Below are positions 24,693 to 33,497 of a stretch of 64,000 nt of DNA, piece by piece. The stretch is from IMG/VR virus record IMGVR_UViG_3300047548_001136, positions 1 to 64,000 of that record; one strand, written 5' to 3'. Below the pieces are notes generated by a model. That model did not search any database and had not been told where the DNA came from. It worked only from the letters and a program-made list of their open reading frames with translations. Source of the DNA: a virus. A program made the translations under genes and the position numbers. Every line of letters begins with the position of its first letter. The first letter of the stretch is position 1.

Positions 24693-25508
24693 ATGACACA
24701 CTGTTTTATTGAAGTCGATAAACAGTTTGTTATTGATATTGAACTGTTTGATACAAGTGTTGCTAAAAAGTTTTTAAATCAACTTAAGTGGCACGTATCA
24801 AACAGTTCGATTAATCAACGTGAATGCTTCTATGGTTATGCAGAAGAAAAGGTTGTACAACAAAACCTTCTTACAGCAATTGATAAAATCAATACGTTTT
24901 TGAAACGTAGCTACATTACTTTACCTCAATATATTGATTGGGACAATCATAATTTTTACAATGATTTACATCAATATTTTGAAAAATTAAACGGTGAATG
25001 GGGTAATCCAAACTTGTTAATGCAAGTAGCACCAAATGACGTAAAGGATGCAATACGGGATTTAAACTTTTCTATTCATAGATTAGAAACACGCCCTTAT
25101 GATGTTAACAGAATGTTTTATCTAAGCTGGGATAAAAATACTTATCGTAGAGAACCATTAGAAGAACACGAATACGAACTTTTTACCGACACATTTGTTG
25201 AAGGTGTTGTTTACCTATCTTATACAGAAGTGGGAAAACACTTAAAAGAGTTGTATCACGATGATCTAACACCCAATTATGAAGCTTATAAAAATTTGCA
25301 CTATGTTGGTGCAGAAGTTCATGTTCGTTGGGACAGCACACATGAAATTTTCACTGATAAGTTTAAGCAATGGGCAAAGCAACATGATATTGATATTAAC
25401 GATAAAAAACTTGGCATTGGTTTAATGCCAGTTGGGACGTTTAAGGGTTCAGATAAGAATTTTACTAAAGACAGCAAAGTCACTAATATTACTATAAAGG
25501 AAGATTAA
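24693..25508 (+). CDS. Conserved hypothetical protein between gp32 and uvsX, 271 aa
   Basis: Mixed alpha/beta soluble protein rich in aromatic residues and Asp/Asn (FYNDLHQYFEKLNGEWGNPNLL). No P-loop, nuclease or metal motif is obvious. It sits 7 bases after gp32 and 2 bases before uvsX, so a recombination-related function is possible by position only. A short overlapping ATG at 24688 in another frame was ignored. Confidence 0.55.
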   Translation: MTHCFIEVDKQFVIDIELFDTSVAKKFLNQLKWHVSNSSINQRECFYGYAEEKVVQQNLLTAIDKINTFLKRSYITLPQYIDWDNHNFYNDLHQYFEKLNGEWGNPNLLMQVAPNDVKDAIRDLNFSIHRLETRPYDVNRMFYLSWDKNTYRREPLEEHEYELFTDTFVEGVVYLSYTEVGKHLKELYHDDLTPNYEAYKNLHYVGAEVHVRWDSTHEIFTDKFKQWAKQHDIDINDKKLGIGLMPVGTFKGSDKNFTKDSKVTNITIKED

Positions 25509-25510
25509 TT

Positions 25511-26575
25511 ATGGCAAAACCGTTTGATTTAACAAAATTTCGCAAAGAACTAACAAAGAGCATTGATGGGCTTTCCATTGGCTTTAATGATCCAACTGAT
25601 TGGATCTCAACAGGCAATTATACACTAAACTATCTCATTAGCGGCGACTTCCATAAGGGTATTCCTATGGGTAAGGTTACTGTGTTTGCTGGTGAGTCGG
25701 GTGCAGGTAAATCTTACATTTGCTCAGGCAACATTGTAAAGAATGCACAAGAGCAGGGCATCTTCGTTGTGCTCATTGATACTGAAAACGCACTTGATGA
25801 AGAATGGCTACGTGCCTTAGGCGTTGATACAGATGAATCAAAGCTAATGAAGCTTAACATGGCTATGATTGATGACGTTGCCAAGATGATTAGCACCTTT
25901 ATGAAGGACTACAAGACAATGCCTACTGAGGAACGTCCTAAGGTATTGTTCGTACTTGACTCACTTGGTATGTTGCTAACTCCAACAGACGTTAATCAGT
26001 TTGAAGCTGGTGATATGAAGGGCGACATGGGTCGTAAGCCTAAGGCACTTACTGCACTTGTACGCAACTGCGTCAATATGTTTGGTAGTATGAACGTTGG
26101 GTTAGTAGCAACTAATCACACTTATGCATCACAAGACATGTTTGATCCAGATGATAAGATTTCAGGTGGGCAAGGTTTTATTTACGCAAGTTCAATTGTA
26201 GTAGCTATGCGTAAGCTTAAGCTTAAGGAAGATGAAGATGGTAACAAGATCAGCGAAGTACGTGGTATTCGTGCTGCATGTAAGGTGATGAAAACACGTT
26301 ACGCAAAGCCATTTGAAAGCGTACAAGTAAAGATCCCGTATGATACTGGTATGAGCCCAACATCTGGTCTAATGGATTTGTTTGAAGCAAAGGGTATCCT
26401 CAAGAAGGATGGCAATAAGCTTACCTACACATCTAAAAAGACTGGAGAAATTATCAAAGAGTTCCGTAAGGGATGGACAGACGATAAGCTACAAGTTATT
26501 ATGGATGAGTGGGATGAGTCAACTGTTCCAGAAGGTGTAGTTGAAGAAGTTACTCATGCTGACGTTGAGGAATAA
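25511..26575 (+). CDS. uvsX: UvsX, RecA-like recombinase
   Basis: 354 aa. Walker A GESGAGKS (61-68), Walker B VLFVLD (145-150), the L1/L2-side region MGRKPKALTALVRN and VGLVATNHTYASQD, and IPYDTGMSPTSGLMDL near the C-terminus match UvsX. It polymerises on ssDNA, aided by gp32 and UvsY, for strand exchange and recombination-dependent replication. It is followed by a small acidic protein gene and uvsY. Confidence 0.95.
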   Translation: MAKPFDLTKFRKELTKSIDGLSIGFNDPTDWISTGNYTLNYLISGDFHKGIPMGKVTVFAGESGAGKSYICSGNIVKNAQEQGIFVVLIDTENALDEEWLRALGVDTDESKLMKLNMAMIDDVAKMISTFMKDYKTMPTEERPKVLFVLDSLGMLLTPTDVNQFEAGDMKGDMGRKPKALTALVRNCVNMFGSMNVGLVATNHTYASQDMFDPDDKISGGQGFIYASSIVVAMRKLKLKEDEDGNKISEVRGIRAACKVMKTRYAKPFESVQVKIPYDTGMSPTSGLMDLFEAKGILKKDGNKLTYTSKKTGEIIKEFRKGWTDDKLQVIMDEWDESTVPEGVVEEVTHADVEE

Positions 26576-26601
26576 GTATCTCGTCTTATAAGGTTTTTAA
26601 A

Positions 26602-26823
26602 ATGGAAGAGATATCACATTTAATTTGGAAAGTACTAAGCGAGTATATCCCACAGCGAGATCATGAATCTGCTGCACATCATTTAGTAAATGAACTAATT
26701 GATGCAGGTATACATGAGGATGATCTTTACGCTATGGCTGCTGGTAATCCGGTATTAAGGCGTGCTGTAAAAGAGCAAGTTGAAATCGATGAAGCAGACG
26801 ATGATGATTATGAGGAGCTATGA
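26602..26823 (+). CDS. Small acidic helical protein, 73 aa
   Basis: It has two predicted helices (ISHLIWKVLSEYI; ESAAHHLVNELIDAG) and a strongly acidic end (EIDEADDDDYEEL). Placed between uvsX and uvsY with a 4-base overlap to uvsY, it is probably a conserved partner in the recombination block. Not otherwise recognised. Confidence 0.6.
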   Translation: MEEISHLIWKVLSEYIPQRDHESAAHHLVNELIDAGIHEDDLYAMAAGNPVLRRAVKEQVEIDEADDDDYEEL

Positions 26824-27275
26824 ACTGGTACACTAGGATTACTGCTGATCTTGCACAAATCCCAAACTTTATTCTTCATTATGAGAATGAACTTGAGAAA
26901 GCAAGAGCAGATGTACGTATCTACGGCAAGATTGAAAAAAATCTTGCCGATTTGCCAGGTATAACGGAATATAGATTTAGCCAGCTTCAAGAAATTGAGG
27001 CTGTGCTAAACTATCTTAATATTCAACTTAACAAAATTAGACGTAAGCATTTTCAAAAGTATCTTGAAAATTACAACAGAGCATTAAGTAGTCGTGAGGC
27101 TGAAAAATATGTTGACGGCGAAGATGAAGTAATTGATTACGAAACAATTATTAATGATGTAGCCTTAGTACGTAATAAATGGCTTGGTGTTATGAAAGGG
27201 CTTGAAAGTAAGAACTTTCAACTAGGGCATATTACAAAGCTACGAGTTGCAGGAATGGAAGATATTGTATTATGA
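26820..27275 (+). CDS. uvsY: UvsY, recombination mediator
   Basis: 151 aa. The block LPGITEYRFSQLQEIEAVLNYLN, followed by RRKHFQKYLENYNRALSSREAEKYVDGE and the C-terminal RNKWLGVMKGLESK, is characteristic of UvsY in marine T4-like phages. UvsY oligomers load UvsX on gp32-coated ssDNA. It overlaps both neighbours by 4 bases. Confidence 0.92.
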   Translation: MNWYTRITADLAQIPNFILHYENELEKARADVRIYGKIEKNLADLPGITEYRFSQLQEIEAVLNYLNIQLNKIRRKHFQKYLENYNRALSSREAEKYVDGEDEVIDYETIINDVALVRNKWLGVMKGLESKNFQLGHITKLRVAGMEDIVL

Positions 27276-28000
27276 GTTCAGCTGAAACACTAGCGTTGCT
27301 AGATATGCGAACTGACTTTATGGAAAGTTTAACTGTTATCGCAGATATGGGATGCGGTAAAGGTGCAGATGCCGCAGCATGGGCAGATAGAGTTGATCCA
27401 GACGGTAAATCTCGAAAACTTGTTGTGTTTGCAGTTGATAAGAAGATTCAAATAGACAATCATAACAGACGTCCAAACATTAAAATCGTTAAAGAAGATT
27501 ATTCAAACACTACTATAGCAAAAAGTAAAATTGATGTGCTGTGGTGTTACAACTCATTTCAATATGCAACAGATCCAGTTAAGACGTTGCGTCATTGGTG
27601 GGATATTATGAATGAAGATGGGCTGTTGTATATTGCAATACCACAAACTAATTATATTGATGATTTGTCTCGTTGGCAAATGATAAACCAAAGTGGATGT
27701 TTTTGGCCGCACAATATTGCTAGTTTAATTTATCTATTAGCTGCATGTGGGTTCGATTGTAAAGGCGGGCACTTTAAGCAAAGAAGACATGATCCAATGT
27801 TACATTTTTGTGCTTATAGGAGCGCAAATAAACCAATGAACTTAAGTGACGCAAATTTATACTTGCTTGATGAAATGGGTATGCTACCTGAGTCAATAAG
27901 TAACTGCGTAAAAAAGTATGGTGCAATTAGACACGAGTTTTTAATTTTGCCATGGCTTGATGGATCATTAAGTGATTTAGCTATTGAAAGTATACCATGA
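27272..28000 (+). CDS. Class I SAM-dependent methyltransferase
   Basis: 242 aa. Motif I is VIADMGCGKGADAAAWA (22-38), an acidic motif II region VFAVDKKIQ follows, and IDVLWCYNSFQYATDPVKTLRHWWDIMNEDGLLYIAIP resembles motifs IV-V of class I enzymes. The substrate is unknown. It begins an island of sugar/surface-related genes, so a glycan or small-molecule methyl transfer is plausible. It overlaps uvsY by 4 bases. Confidence 0.78.
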   Translation: MSSAETLALLDMRTDFMESLTVIADMGCGKGADAAAWADRVDPDGKSRKLVVFAVDKKIQIDNHNRRPNIKIVKEDYSNTTIAKSKIDVLWCYNSFQYATDPVKTLRHWWDIMNEDGLLYIAIPQTNYIDDLSRWQMINQSGCFWPHNIASLIYLLAACGFDCKGGHFKQRRHDPMLHFCAYRSANKPMNLSDANLYLLDEMGMLPESISNCVKKYGAIRHEFLILPWLDGSLSDLAIESIP

Positions 28001-28101
28001 TAAAGTTTTTTAAAAGATTGTATAACAAGATTAAAATTGAAATCATGTATCGTAAAAGATTAAAAGAGTTAAAAAAACGTGACCCGTTCATCTACGACTA
28101 A
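27997..28101 (+). CDS. Tiny basic amphipathic protein, 34 aa
   Basis: An ATGA overlap with the methyltransferase stop, then MIKFFKRLYNKIKIEIMYRK and a C-terminal LKELKKRDPFIYD. The RDPFIY ending on a Lys-rich helix is a pattern I recall from T4-like cyanophage small proteins, which supports it as a real gene. The carbamoyltransferase GTG lies inside its 3' end. Role unknown; membrane-surface or RNA binding is possible. Confidence 0.55.
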   Translation: MIKFFKRLYNKIKIEIMYRKRLKELKKRDPFIYD

Positions 28102-29575
28102 TTACCATCTTGGCATCAGTCAAGGATACCATGATGCGGGCTTAGCATACATAAGTCCCGATGGTAATATCTTACATGCATCACATAGCGAACGTTATAG
28201 TAAAAAGAAAAATGATCCAAATTTAAGCTATCAACAATTTGTTGATTGTGAGTTCACTGGGTTTGAAAATATTACAGTAAACTATTATGAACGACCTTGG
28301 CTTACAAATCTAAGGCGTTTACGTGCTGGCCAAAGTCCATCTAGCATAACCCCTGTAATTAACAAACTTAAATATTTTGATCTACCACGTAAGATGAATA
28401 AGTGGGGACATCATTTGTCACATGCAGCAGCCGCATTTCAAACAAGTCCGTTTGATCATAGCGCGGTTGTAATTGTAGATGCAATTGGAGAATGGGATAC
28501 CGTAAGTATTTGGTATGCACACTATGATGATAAAGGAGTTGCAAAATATCAACGATTATGGCGACGCAAATATCCTCATAGCTTAGGATTATTCTATACA
28601 GCAATGACCCGGCGTGTTGGATTGCGCCCAATGGAAGATGAGTACGTTCTTATGGGAATGGCTGCTTACGGACATTCACCAATGCTATATGATAGGATGC
28701 GTAAAGAGTTTGTAGACAGCATTGATGAATGTAGGTTCAAACAAAACTTTCATGCAGGTATTGATGGGCGTTGGGCAGATAACTATAAAGACGAACATAT
28801 TGCCGCTGCAACTCAACAGCTAACAGAAGAAATTCTTTATAGCATACATGAACGAGCACTTAACATAACAAGTGAAACAAATGTCTGTTACGGCGGCGGC
28901 GTTGCACTCAATTGTAAGTTTAATGCTAAGTTGCACGAACTTTGGAGTAACATTTGGATTTGTCCTAACCCAGGAGACTGTGGATCTGCACTTGGTGCAG
29001 CGGCATTAAGTTATGGGAAAAAGCTTAACTGGCAAAATGCTTATCTTGGACATATGATTCCTGGTGATTTATCAATTAAAGATGTTGTTGACACTTTATA
29101 TAAAGAAAAGATAGTTGGGATTGCTAACAGTTATGCAGAATGGGGACCAAGGGCACTTGGTAATCGTAGCTTACTTGCTAACCCAAGAGGTGAAAATATT
29201 AAAGATCGTGTTAACGACATTAAGAAACGCCAAAAGTATAGACCATTTGCGCCTGCTATATTAGAAGAACACGCTAAGGATTACTTTAACTTAAATTCAG
29301 CTTGCGATTATCGTTATATGCAATATGCAGTTAAAGCAAATGAGAATACGCAACTGTTTTATCCAGCTGTTTGTCACATTGATGGCACTGCTAGGGTTCA
29401 AGTTGTTCCAAAAGATAATAGCAACATGCGTAATATTCTTGAAGCATGGTATGCAAAGACAAAGTGTCCAATGCTACTAAACACTAGCTTAAACATACGC
29501 GGTGAACCAATGATAGATAGCAGGGTTGATGCACAGCGTTTTACAACAATGTATGGAGTTAAAGTTTTTAGTTAA
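28079..29575 (+). CDS. Carbamoyltransferase (NodU/CmcH family)
   Basis: 498 aa. The N-terminal Kae1-like part has LGISQGYHDAGLAYI, HHLSHAAAAF (metal-binding His residues), VVIVDAIGEWDTVSIW and GGVALNCKFN. The C-terminal domain has EWGPRALGNRSLLANPR and RPFAPAILEE, hallmarks of carbamoyltransferases that use carbamoyl phosphate and ATP. GTG at 28079 is the only start that includes the conserved N-terminal strand. The target could be a sugar made by this island or a hydroxymethylated base in phage DNA; the sequence does not decide. Confidence 0.9.
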   Translation: MTRSSTTNYHLGISQGYHDAGLAYISPDGNILHASHSERYSKKKNDPNLSYQQFVDCEFTGFENITVNYYERPWLTNLRRLRAGQSPSSITPVINKLKYFDLPRKMNKWGHHLSHAAAAFQTSPFDHSAVVIVDAIGEWDTVSIWYAHYDDKGVAKYQRLWRRKYPHSLGLFYTAMTRRVGLRPMEDEYVLMGMAAYGHSPMLYDRMRKEFVDSIDECRFKQNFHAGIDGRWADNYKDEHIAAATQQLTEEILYSIHERALNITSETNVCYGGGVALNCKFNAKLHELWSNIWICPNPGDCGSALGAAALSYGKKLNWQNAYLGHMIPGDLSIKDVVDTLYKEKIVGIANSYAEWGPRALGNRSLLANPRGENIKDRVNDIKKRQKYRPFAPAILEEHAKDYFNLNSACDYRYMQYAVKANENTQLFYPAVCHIDGTARVQVVPKDNSNMRNILEAWYAKTKCPMLLNTSLNIRGEPMIDSRVDAQRFTTMYGVKVFS

Positions 29576-30362
29576 AAATAGGATTTCTAAAAACGTACTT
29601 TTCACCTGTTATTTCTTCTACTTTGTTCCTAAATTGTTTAGTTGCATCAATGCATTCATCATATGCATTATAATAAACAGTACCTTGATTTAGTAAATCG
29701 TCGCTGTATTTTGTTGCTATTTTTGGTCTATGCTTCATAGTGTAAAATTTGAGAGGTAAGTTATCTCCAATTATATATGTTTTCTTTTTAAGCAAAGTTG
29801 CCCAATATGCTACATGATAGCTGCTCGTAAAAATACATTTGTGATCTGCAATAGATTCAATTACTGTTTCAATATTGTTTGGTTTATTAAACATACGAGT
29901 ATGATTGCGACTGAATTCAATTGGTCTTTTCCAATGATCAACTACTAAGAATTTCTTTGTTGGTTTTTTATCTAAATTTTGTAAAATCGCAGGGTGTAAT
30001 ACACTTGGGCAAGGAACCCATGTTTGATTAGTTTCAATAAAATCTCTTGCTCCAAACAAATCAAATGTTGATTTAATTTCAGATTGCAATGTGTTTGTTA
30101 ATCCTACGCCCCAAGAGATTGTGTGTTTTGATTTAATTTTTAACAATATGTTATCAACTAAATCGATAAATTTTTTAGTTGAAAAAATAGCACCACCACC
30201 AATAATAATTGTGTCAACTTCCATCTCCGGGACATTTTCATCATACACATCAATCATTATACCGTTTTTATCAGTAGTTAGATAATGCATTGCACAACTG
30301 TATAGATCTCCGGGGTTTTGAAAATCTCTTCTAAACAGATAAGCGTATTTTAACTTTGACAT
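29568..30362 (-). CDS. Polysaccharide pyruvyltransferase-like protein
   Basis: 264 aa. The layout GDLYSCAMHY, VDTIIIGGGAIFSTKKFID, HTISWGVGLT, FGARD, WVPCPSVLHP, then CIFTSSYHVAYWATLLKKKTYIIG, matches the CsaB/WcaK pyruvyltransferase family (GT-B-like), which adds ketal pyruvate to surface sugars. The ATG at 30362 follows AAGAGAAC. It converges with the carbamoyltransferase gene (8-base overlap) and overlaps the upstream minus-strand gene by 13 bases. Confidence 0.7.
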   Translation of the reverse strand: MSKLKYAYLFRRDFQNPGDLYSCAMHYLTTDKNGIMIDVYDENVPEMEVDTIIIGGGAIFSTKKFIDLVDNILLKIKSKHTISWGVGLTNTLQSEIKSTFDLFGARDFIETNQTWVPCPSVLHPAILQNLDKKPTKKFLVVDHWKRPIEFSRNHTRMFNKPNNIETVIESIADHKCIFTSSYHVAYWATLLKKKTYIIGDNLPLKFYTMKHRPKIATKYSDDLLNQGTVYYNAYDECIDATKQFRNKVEEITGEKYVFRNPIFN

Positions 30363-31219
30363 AGTTGTTCTCTTAACATAAGCCAAACTTGTGACAGTTC
30401 TTCTTCTAACCATTCTTTATGACATAATTCAATTAACCATTGATCTCTATCCGGCATTAATAAGTTTTCTATCAAAGAAATTTCTTTATTAGATACATCG
30501 TAAGCTAAACTTTCTTGGCTAACAATTGCTGGAGTTCCTTCAATAATAGAACTTAAACCGCTGTTGCTACTATGACTTATTGTACAGTGGCAGTGAGCGA
30601 GCAATGGTTCCAAATCAAAACTATCATATGTTTGTTGTATGTGTTTAGGTACGTTCCATTCTACTTGATAATTTTTATAAAAATCAGTGTCGATGTTAAA
30701 AAATATGTTCTCTCTGTAACGCGGATGGCTACGTATTACAATTGGTCTTTGCGTGTATTTTCTTATTTCTAACACAGTTCTTTTATAGTATTCATTCATT
30801 GGTGGCATATTGCGCCACTGTTCACTTTTTCCATGCTGCCCGCATATTAAAACATATTCGCCATTGTGCCAAGGTTTAAGGTTTATATTCAACTTTTTTG
30901 GGCGATCATTATCAAATTTTTTTATTGCAGGAAAGATTGCACTGCGAGTAATCCCATTTACAGATAATCGCCATGTTTGATTTCGTATTAGCCCGCCCAC
31001 TTCTATAACTATTACGGGTTTATTTTTTCCTCTATAATGATTCCAAACATTGTGATTGCGGCTCATCTTACCGTTCCACAAAACACTCCATATTAATGCG
31101 GCATCTGCATCATACGTGCCTTCAACAATTTGATCAGTTTTGCTCATATAAGATGTTAAATCTTGATACAAGTTAATACCATTGCCGGGAACTTGACTAG
31201 GCCAAACACTAATTTTCAT
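30350..31219 (-). CDS. GT-B glycosyltransferase-like protein, KpsS/glycerophosphotransferase type, copy 1
   Basis: 289 aa. YVLICGQHGKSEQW, LEIRKYTQRPIVIRSHPRYRE, CHCTISHSSNSGLSSIIEGTPAIV and a C-terminal LSLIENLLMPDRDQWL-like segment follow the pattern of capsule-sugar (KpsS/KpsC) and CDP-glycerol transferases: a late His/Ser-rich loop, then a G-x-P strand. Two paralogs lie next to it on the plus strand. ATG at 31219 was chosen because upstream codons are hydrophobic and would overlap the divergent gene. Confidence 0.6.
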   Translation of the reverse strand: MKISVWPSQVPGNGINLYQDLTSYMSKTDQIVEGTYDADAALIWSVLWNGKMSRNHNVWNHYRGKNKPVIVIEVGGLIRNQTWRLSVNGITRSAIFPAIKKFDNDRPKKLNINLKPWHNGEYVLICGQHGKSEQWRNMPPMNEYYKRTVLEIRKYTQRPIVIRSHPRYRENIFFNIDTDFYKNYQVEWNVPKHIQQTYDSFDLEPLLAHCHCTISHSSNSGLSSIIEGTPAIVSQESLAYDVSNKEISLIENLLMPDRDQWLIELCHKEWLEEELSQVWLMLREQLCQS

Positions 31220-31231
31220 ATATATAATTAT

Positions 31232-32005
31232 ATGAATTATTATTATCCAGAAATTGGCAGTCAAAGCAAGGCAACTTGGGTGCTCGATTCCTTAGTATCT
31301 GCAGATACTAACGCGACTATTATTCGAGATAATACAGTAAACAATGGACCTGGTGTATTTTGGGGGTTAGTTAAAAATAATTACAATTTAATTAAAGAAC
31401 ATCAAGCAAAAAACGTTCCCTATTACTTTACAGATATGCCTTATTGGGGAAGATGGATGGGCAATAATAGAAGCGAGTGCTATTGGAGAGTTATCCCAAA
31501 TAATCTGCACTGTAGTTGGGTTGAAGATTATCCTTCAGATAGATTTAACAAATTAAATGTTAATGTAAAAGAATGGCGTACAAAAGGTGATCATATTTTA
31601 GTTTGTCCAAGTAGTGTTACAATGTCTAGATTTTATAATAGATCAAACTGGTTAAATGAAACACTTGTTGAGCTAAGAAAGTATACAGATCGTCCAATTA
31701 AAATTAGAAATAAACCACGCGATAATAAAACAAGTGGACCAAGAGCAGCAACTATTCCTTTTGAGGATGATGTTAAAGATGCTTGGGCAGTAGTTACTTT
31801 AGCGAGTATTGCAGGTGTAGAAGCAGCATGTTTAGGTATCCCTGTTTTTGCGGATGTAAATAGCCCTTGCAGTCAATTAGGAAATTTGGATTTATCATTG
31901 ATTGAAAACCCAAAATTAGTTGATAGAAAAAAATGGTTAAATACGTTATCTTATTATCAATATACCGAAGAAGAACTTAAAAAAGGTATGGGTGTATTTA
32001 AATGA
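31232..32005 (+). CDS. GT-B glycosyltransferase-like protein, copy 2
   Basis: 257 aa. It shares with copy 1 the blocks ILVCPSS, LVELRKYTDRPIKIRNKPR, AGVEAACLGIPVFADVNSPC and LSLIENPKLVDRKKWLNTL. The loop that is SHSSNSG in copy 1 is VTLASIAG here. It diverges from copy 1 with only 12 bases between the start codons, in a TATATAATTATA palindrome that also offers TATAAT on both strands; no ribosome site is visible. A start further upstream would overlap copy 1. Confidence 0.55.
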   Translation: MNYYYPEIGSQSKATWVLDSLVSADTNATIIRDNTVNNGPGVFWGLVKNNYNLIKEHQAKNVPYYFTDMPYWGRWMGNNRSECYWRVIPNNLHCSWVEDYPSDRFNKLNVNVKEWRTKGDHILVCPSSVTMSRFYNRSNWLNETLVELRKYTDRPIKIRNKPRDNKTSGPRAATIPFEDDVKDAWAVVTLASIAGVEAACLGIPVFADVNSPCSQLGNLDLSLIENPKLVDRKKWLNTLSYYQYTEEELKKGMGVFK

Positions 32006-32859
32006 TTTTGTTTTATTTGAATAATCAAAGTAAACATTATTCTAGAATTGTACGAAACTTGTATAGAAGTTATACAGGTGAAAAGCAAATACAATCAACT
32101 CAAAGATTTGCAATAAACAGAGAGTTGAATGATCGTGCTGATATAATTGTATTCGCAGGCATGTTAAGGGGTGACGGGTTAATATATCAATATTGTAAGG
32201 AAAACAATAAGAACTTTATCTATATTGATCATGCTTATATAGATAGAGGTTATAATGCAGGAAATTCTAACGGAGAGTGGATGAGATTAACTTACAACGC
32301 ATTTACTTGGTCTAAGAATTTGCCTGAAAGCAATGATCGTTGGCAAACGTACTTTGGTAGAAAGTATCAATTAAAACCGTGGAATAGTCACGGCGGTAAT
32401 AAAATTTTAGTTTTACCACCTAGTGAAGCAACAAAGTTTTTATTTCCTGAAAGCGTAGAATGGACTGAAAAAGCTATCGAGGAAATTAAAAAGTATACAT
32501 CAGATAAAATACACATACGAGAAAAACCAGATCAACCGGTTTCAGATCCTATAACTAATCAAGTGATAGATAGAAAAAAATTTATTCATGAGAAAACAAT
32601 AGAGCAGGATATGATGGAAGCAAAGTTAATTGTAACTTTTAACAGTGCTGTCCCTGTGCTTGGAACAATACAAGGTATACCATGCTATTGTTCCTCACAT
32701 GCAGCCGCATATCCAATGAATATCGATCTAAGTAATATTCATAAACCTCCAGAACCAAAACGTCAAGAATGGTTAAATCAGTTAGTGTATCATCAATACA
32801 ATACTGCTGAAATGAAAAATGGAGAATTTTGGAAACTAATTCAAAAGTATTATGTATAA
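32002..32859 (+). CDS. GT-B glycosyltransferase-like protein, copy 3
   Basis: 285 aa. Paralog of the two preceding proteins: ILVLPPSEATKF, IEEIKKYTSDKIHIREKPD, VTFNSAVPVLGTIQGIPCYCSSHAA, and the end KRQEWLNQLVYHQYNTAEMKNG, which parallels copy 2 (RKKWLNTLSYYQYTEEELKKG). It overlaps copy 2 by 4 bases and converges with the FkbM gene. Tandem amplification of one family suggests different acceptor sugars. Confidence 0.55.
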   Translation: MILFYLNNQSKHYSRIVRNLYRSYTGEKQIQSTQRFAINRELNDRADIIVFAGMLRGDGLIYQYCKENNKNFIYIDHAYIDRGYNAGNSNGEWMRLTYNAFTWSKNLPESNDRWQTYFGRKYQLKPWNSHGGNKILVLPPSEATKFLFPESVEWTEKAIEEIKKYTSDKIHIREKPDQPVSDPITNQVIDRKKFIHEKTIEQDMMEAKLIVTFNSAVPVLGTIQGIPCYCSSHAAAYPMNIDLSNIHKPPEPKRQEWLNQLVYHQYNTAEMKNGEFWKLIQKYYV

Positions 32860-33497
32860 AACTTTAGCAGGTAATCATGTTTGGATTTACCTAATAGCCT
32901 ATACCCAAGCTTTTGTAAAAATTCTACAGCTTGTATGTTGCCGTTTTCGCATTCTACAATTAACCCAGGTTTACTCCTCATTAAAGTTTCAACTCCGCCT
33001 TTGAATGCAAGAAGCTCTGCACCTTGAATATCAATTTTAATAAAAGTTGGGCTTAAGTTAAATGAATCAAGCGTTGCACAATCAACTATATGAGGAACAG
33101 TTAAACTTCCAACAGAAAACATTGTAGCTGATCCAGTGTTAGAGTTTGACGGAGTTGTATATAAAGTAATGTTACCTGGAGTATCGCTTAGCGCAGTATT
33201 ATGAAGTTTAACATTAGTTAAATCTTGTGTGTTAGCAACTAAGCATTCGTAATTAGCAGGCATTGGTTCAAAACAATCAATTGTTTTAGCACCAATTTTA
33301 TTAAACCAACGTGTCCATAAACCAACATTAGCGCCAATATCTAATACATGACTAAAGTCAAATAAATGAGAGTGGTTCAGTATGAATTTTTTTATGTTAA
33401 TTTGATATTCAGGATTGATGCCAAGCATCATTATAAAATGTTCTTCGCAGTCTGGAAAATTCCAAATTTGTCCGTCTGAGCTTTGATATTGTTTCAT
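32850..33497 (-). CDS. FkbM-family methyltransferase
   Basis: 215 aa. VLDIGANVGLWTRWF (SAM motif I), CFEPMPANYECLVANT and TFIKIDIQGAELLAFKGG are diagnostic of FkbM-type O-methyltransferases, which often act on surface sugars. The ATG at 33497 overlaps the previous stop (ATGA); longer readings through TTG/GTG lack a better ribosome site. Confidence 0.85.
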   Translation of the reverse strand: MKQYQSSDGQIWNFPDCEEHFIMMLGINPEYQINIKKFILNHSHLFDFSHVLDIGANVGLWTRWFNKIGAKTIDCFEPMPANYECLVANTQDLTNVKLHNTALSDTPGNITLYTTPSNSNTGSATMFSVGSLTVPHIVDCATLDSFNLSPTFIKIDIQGAELLAFKGGVETLMRSKPGLIVECENGNIQAVEFLQKLGYRLLGKSKHDYLLKFYT

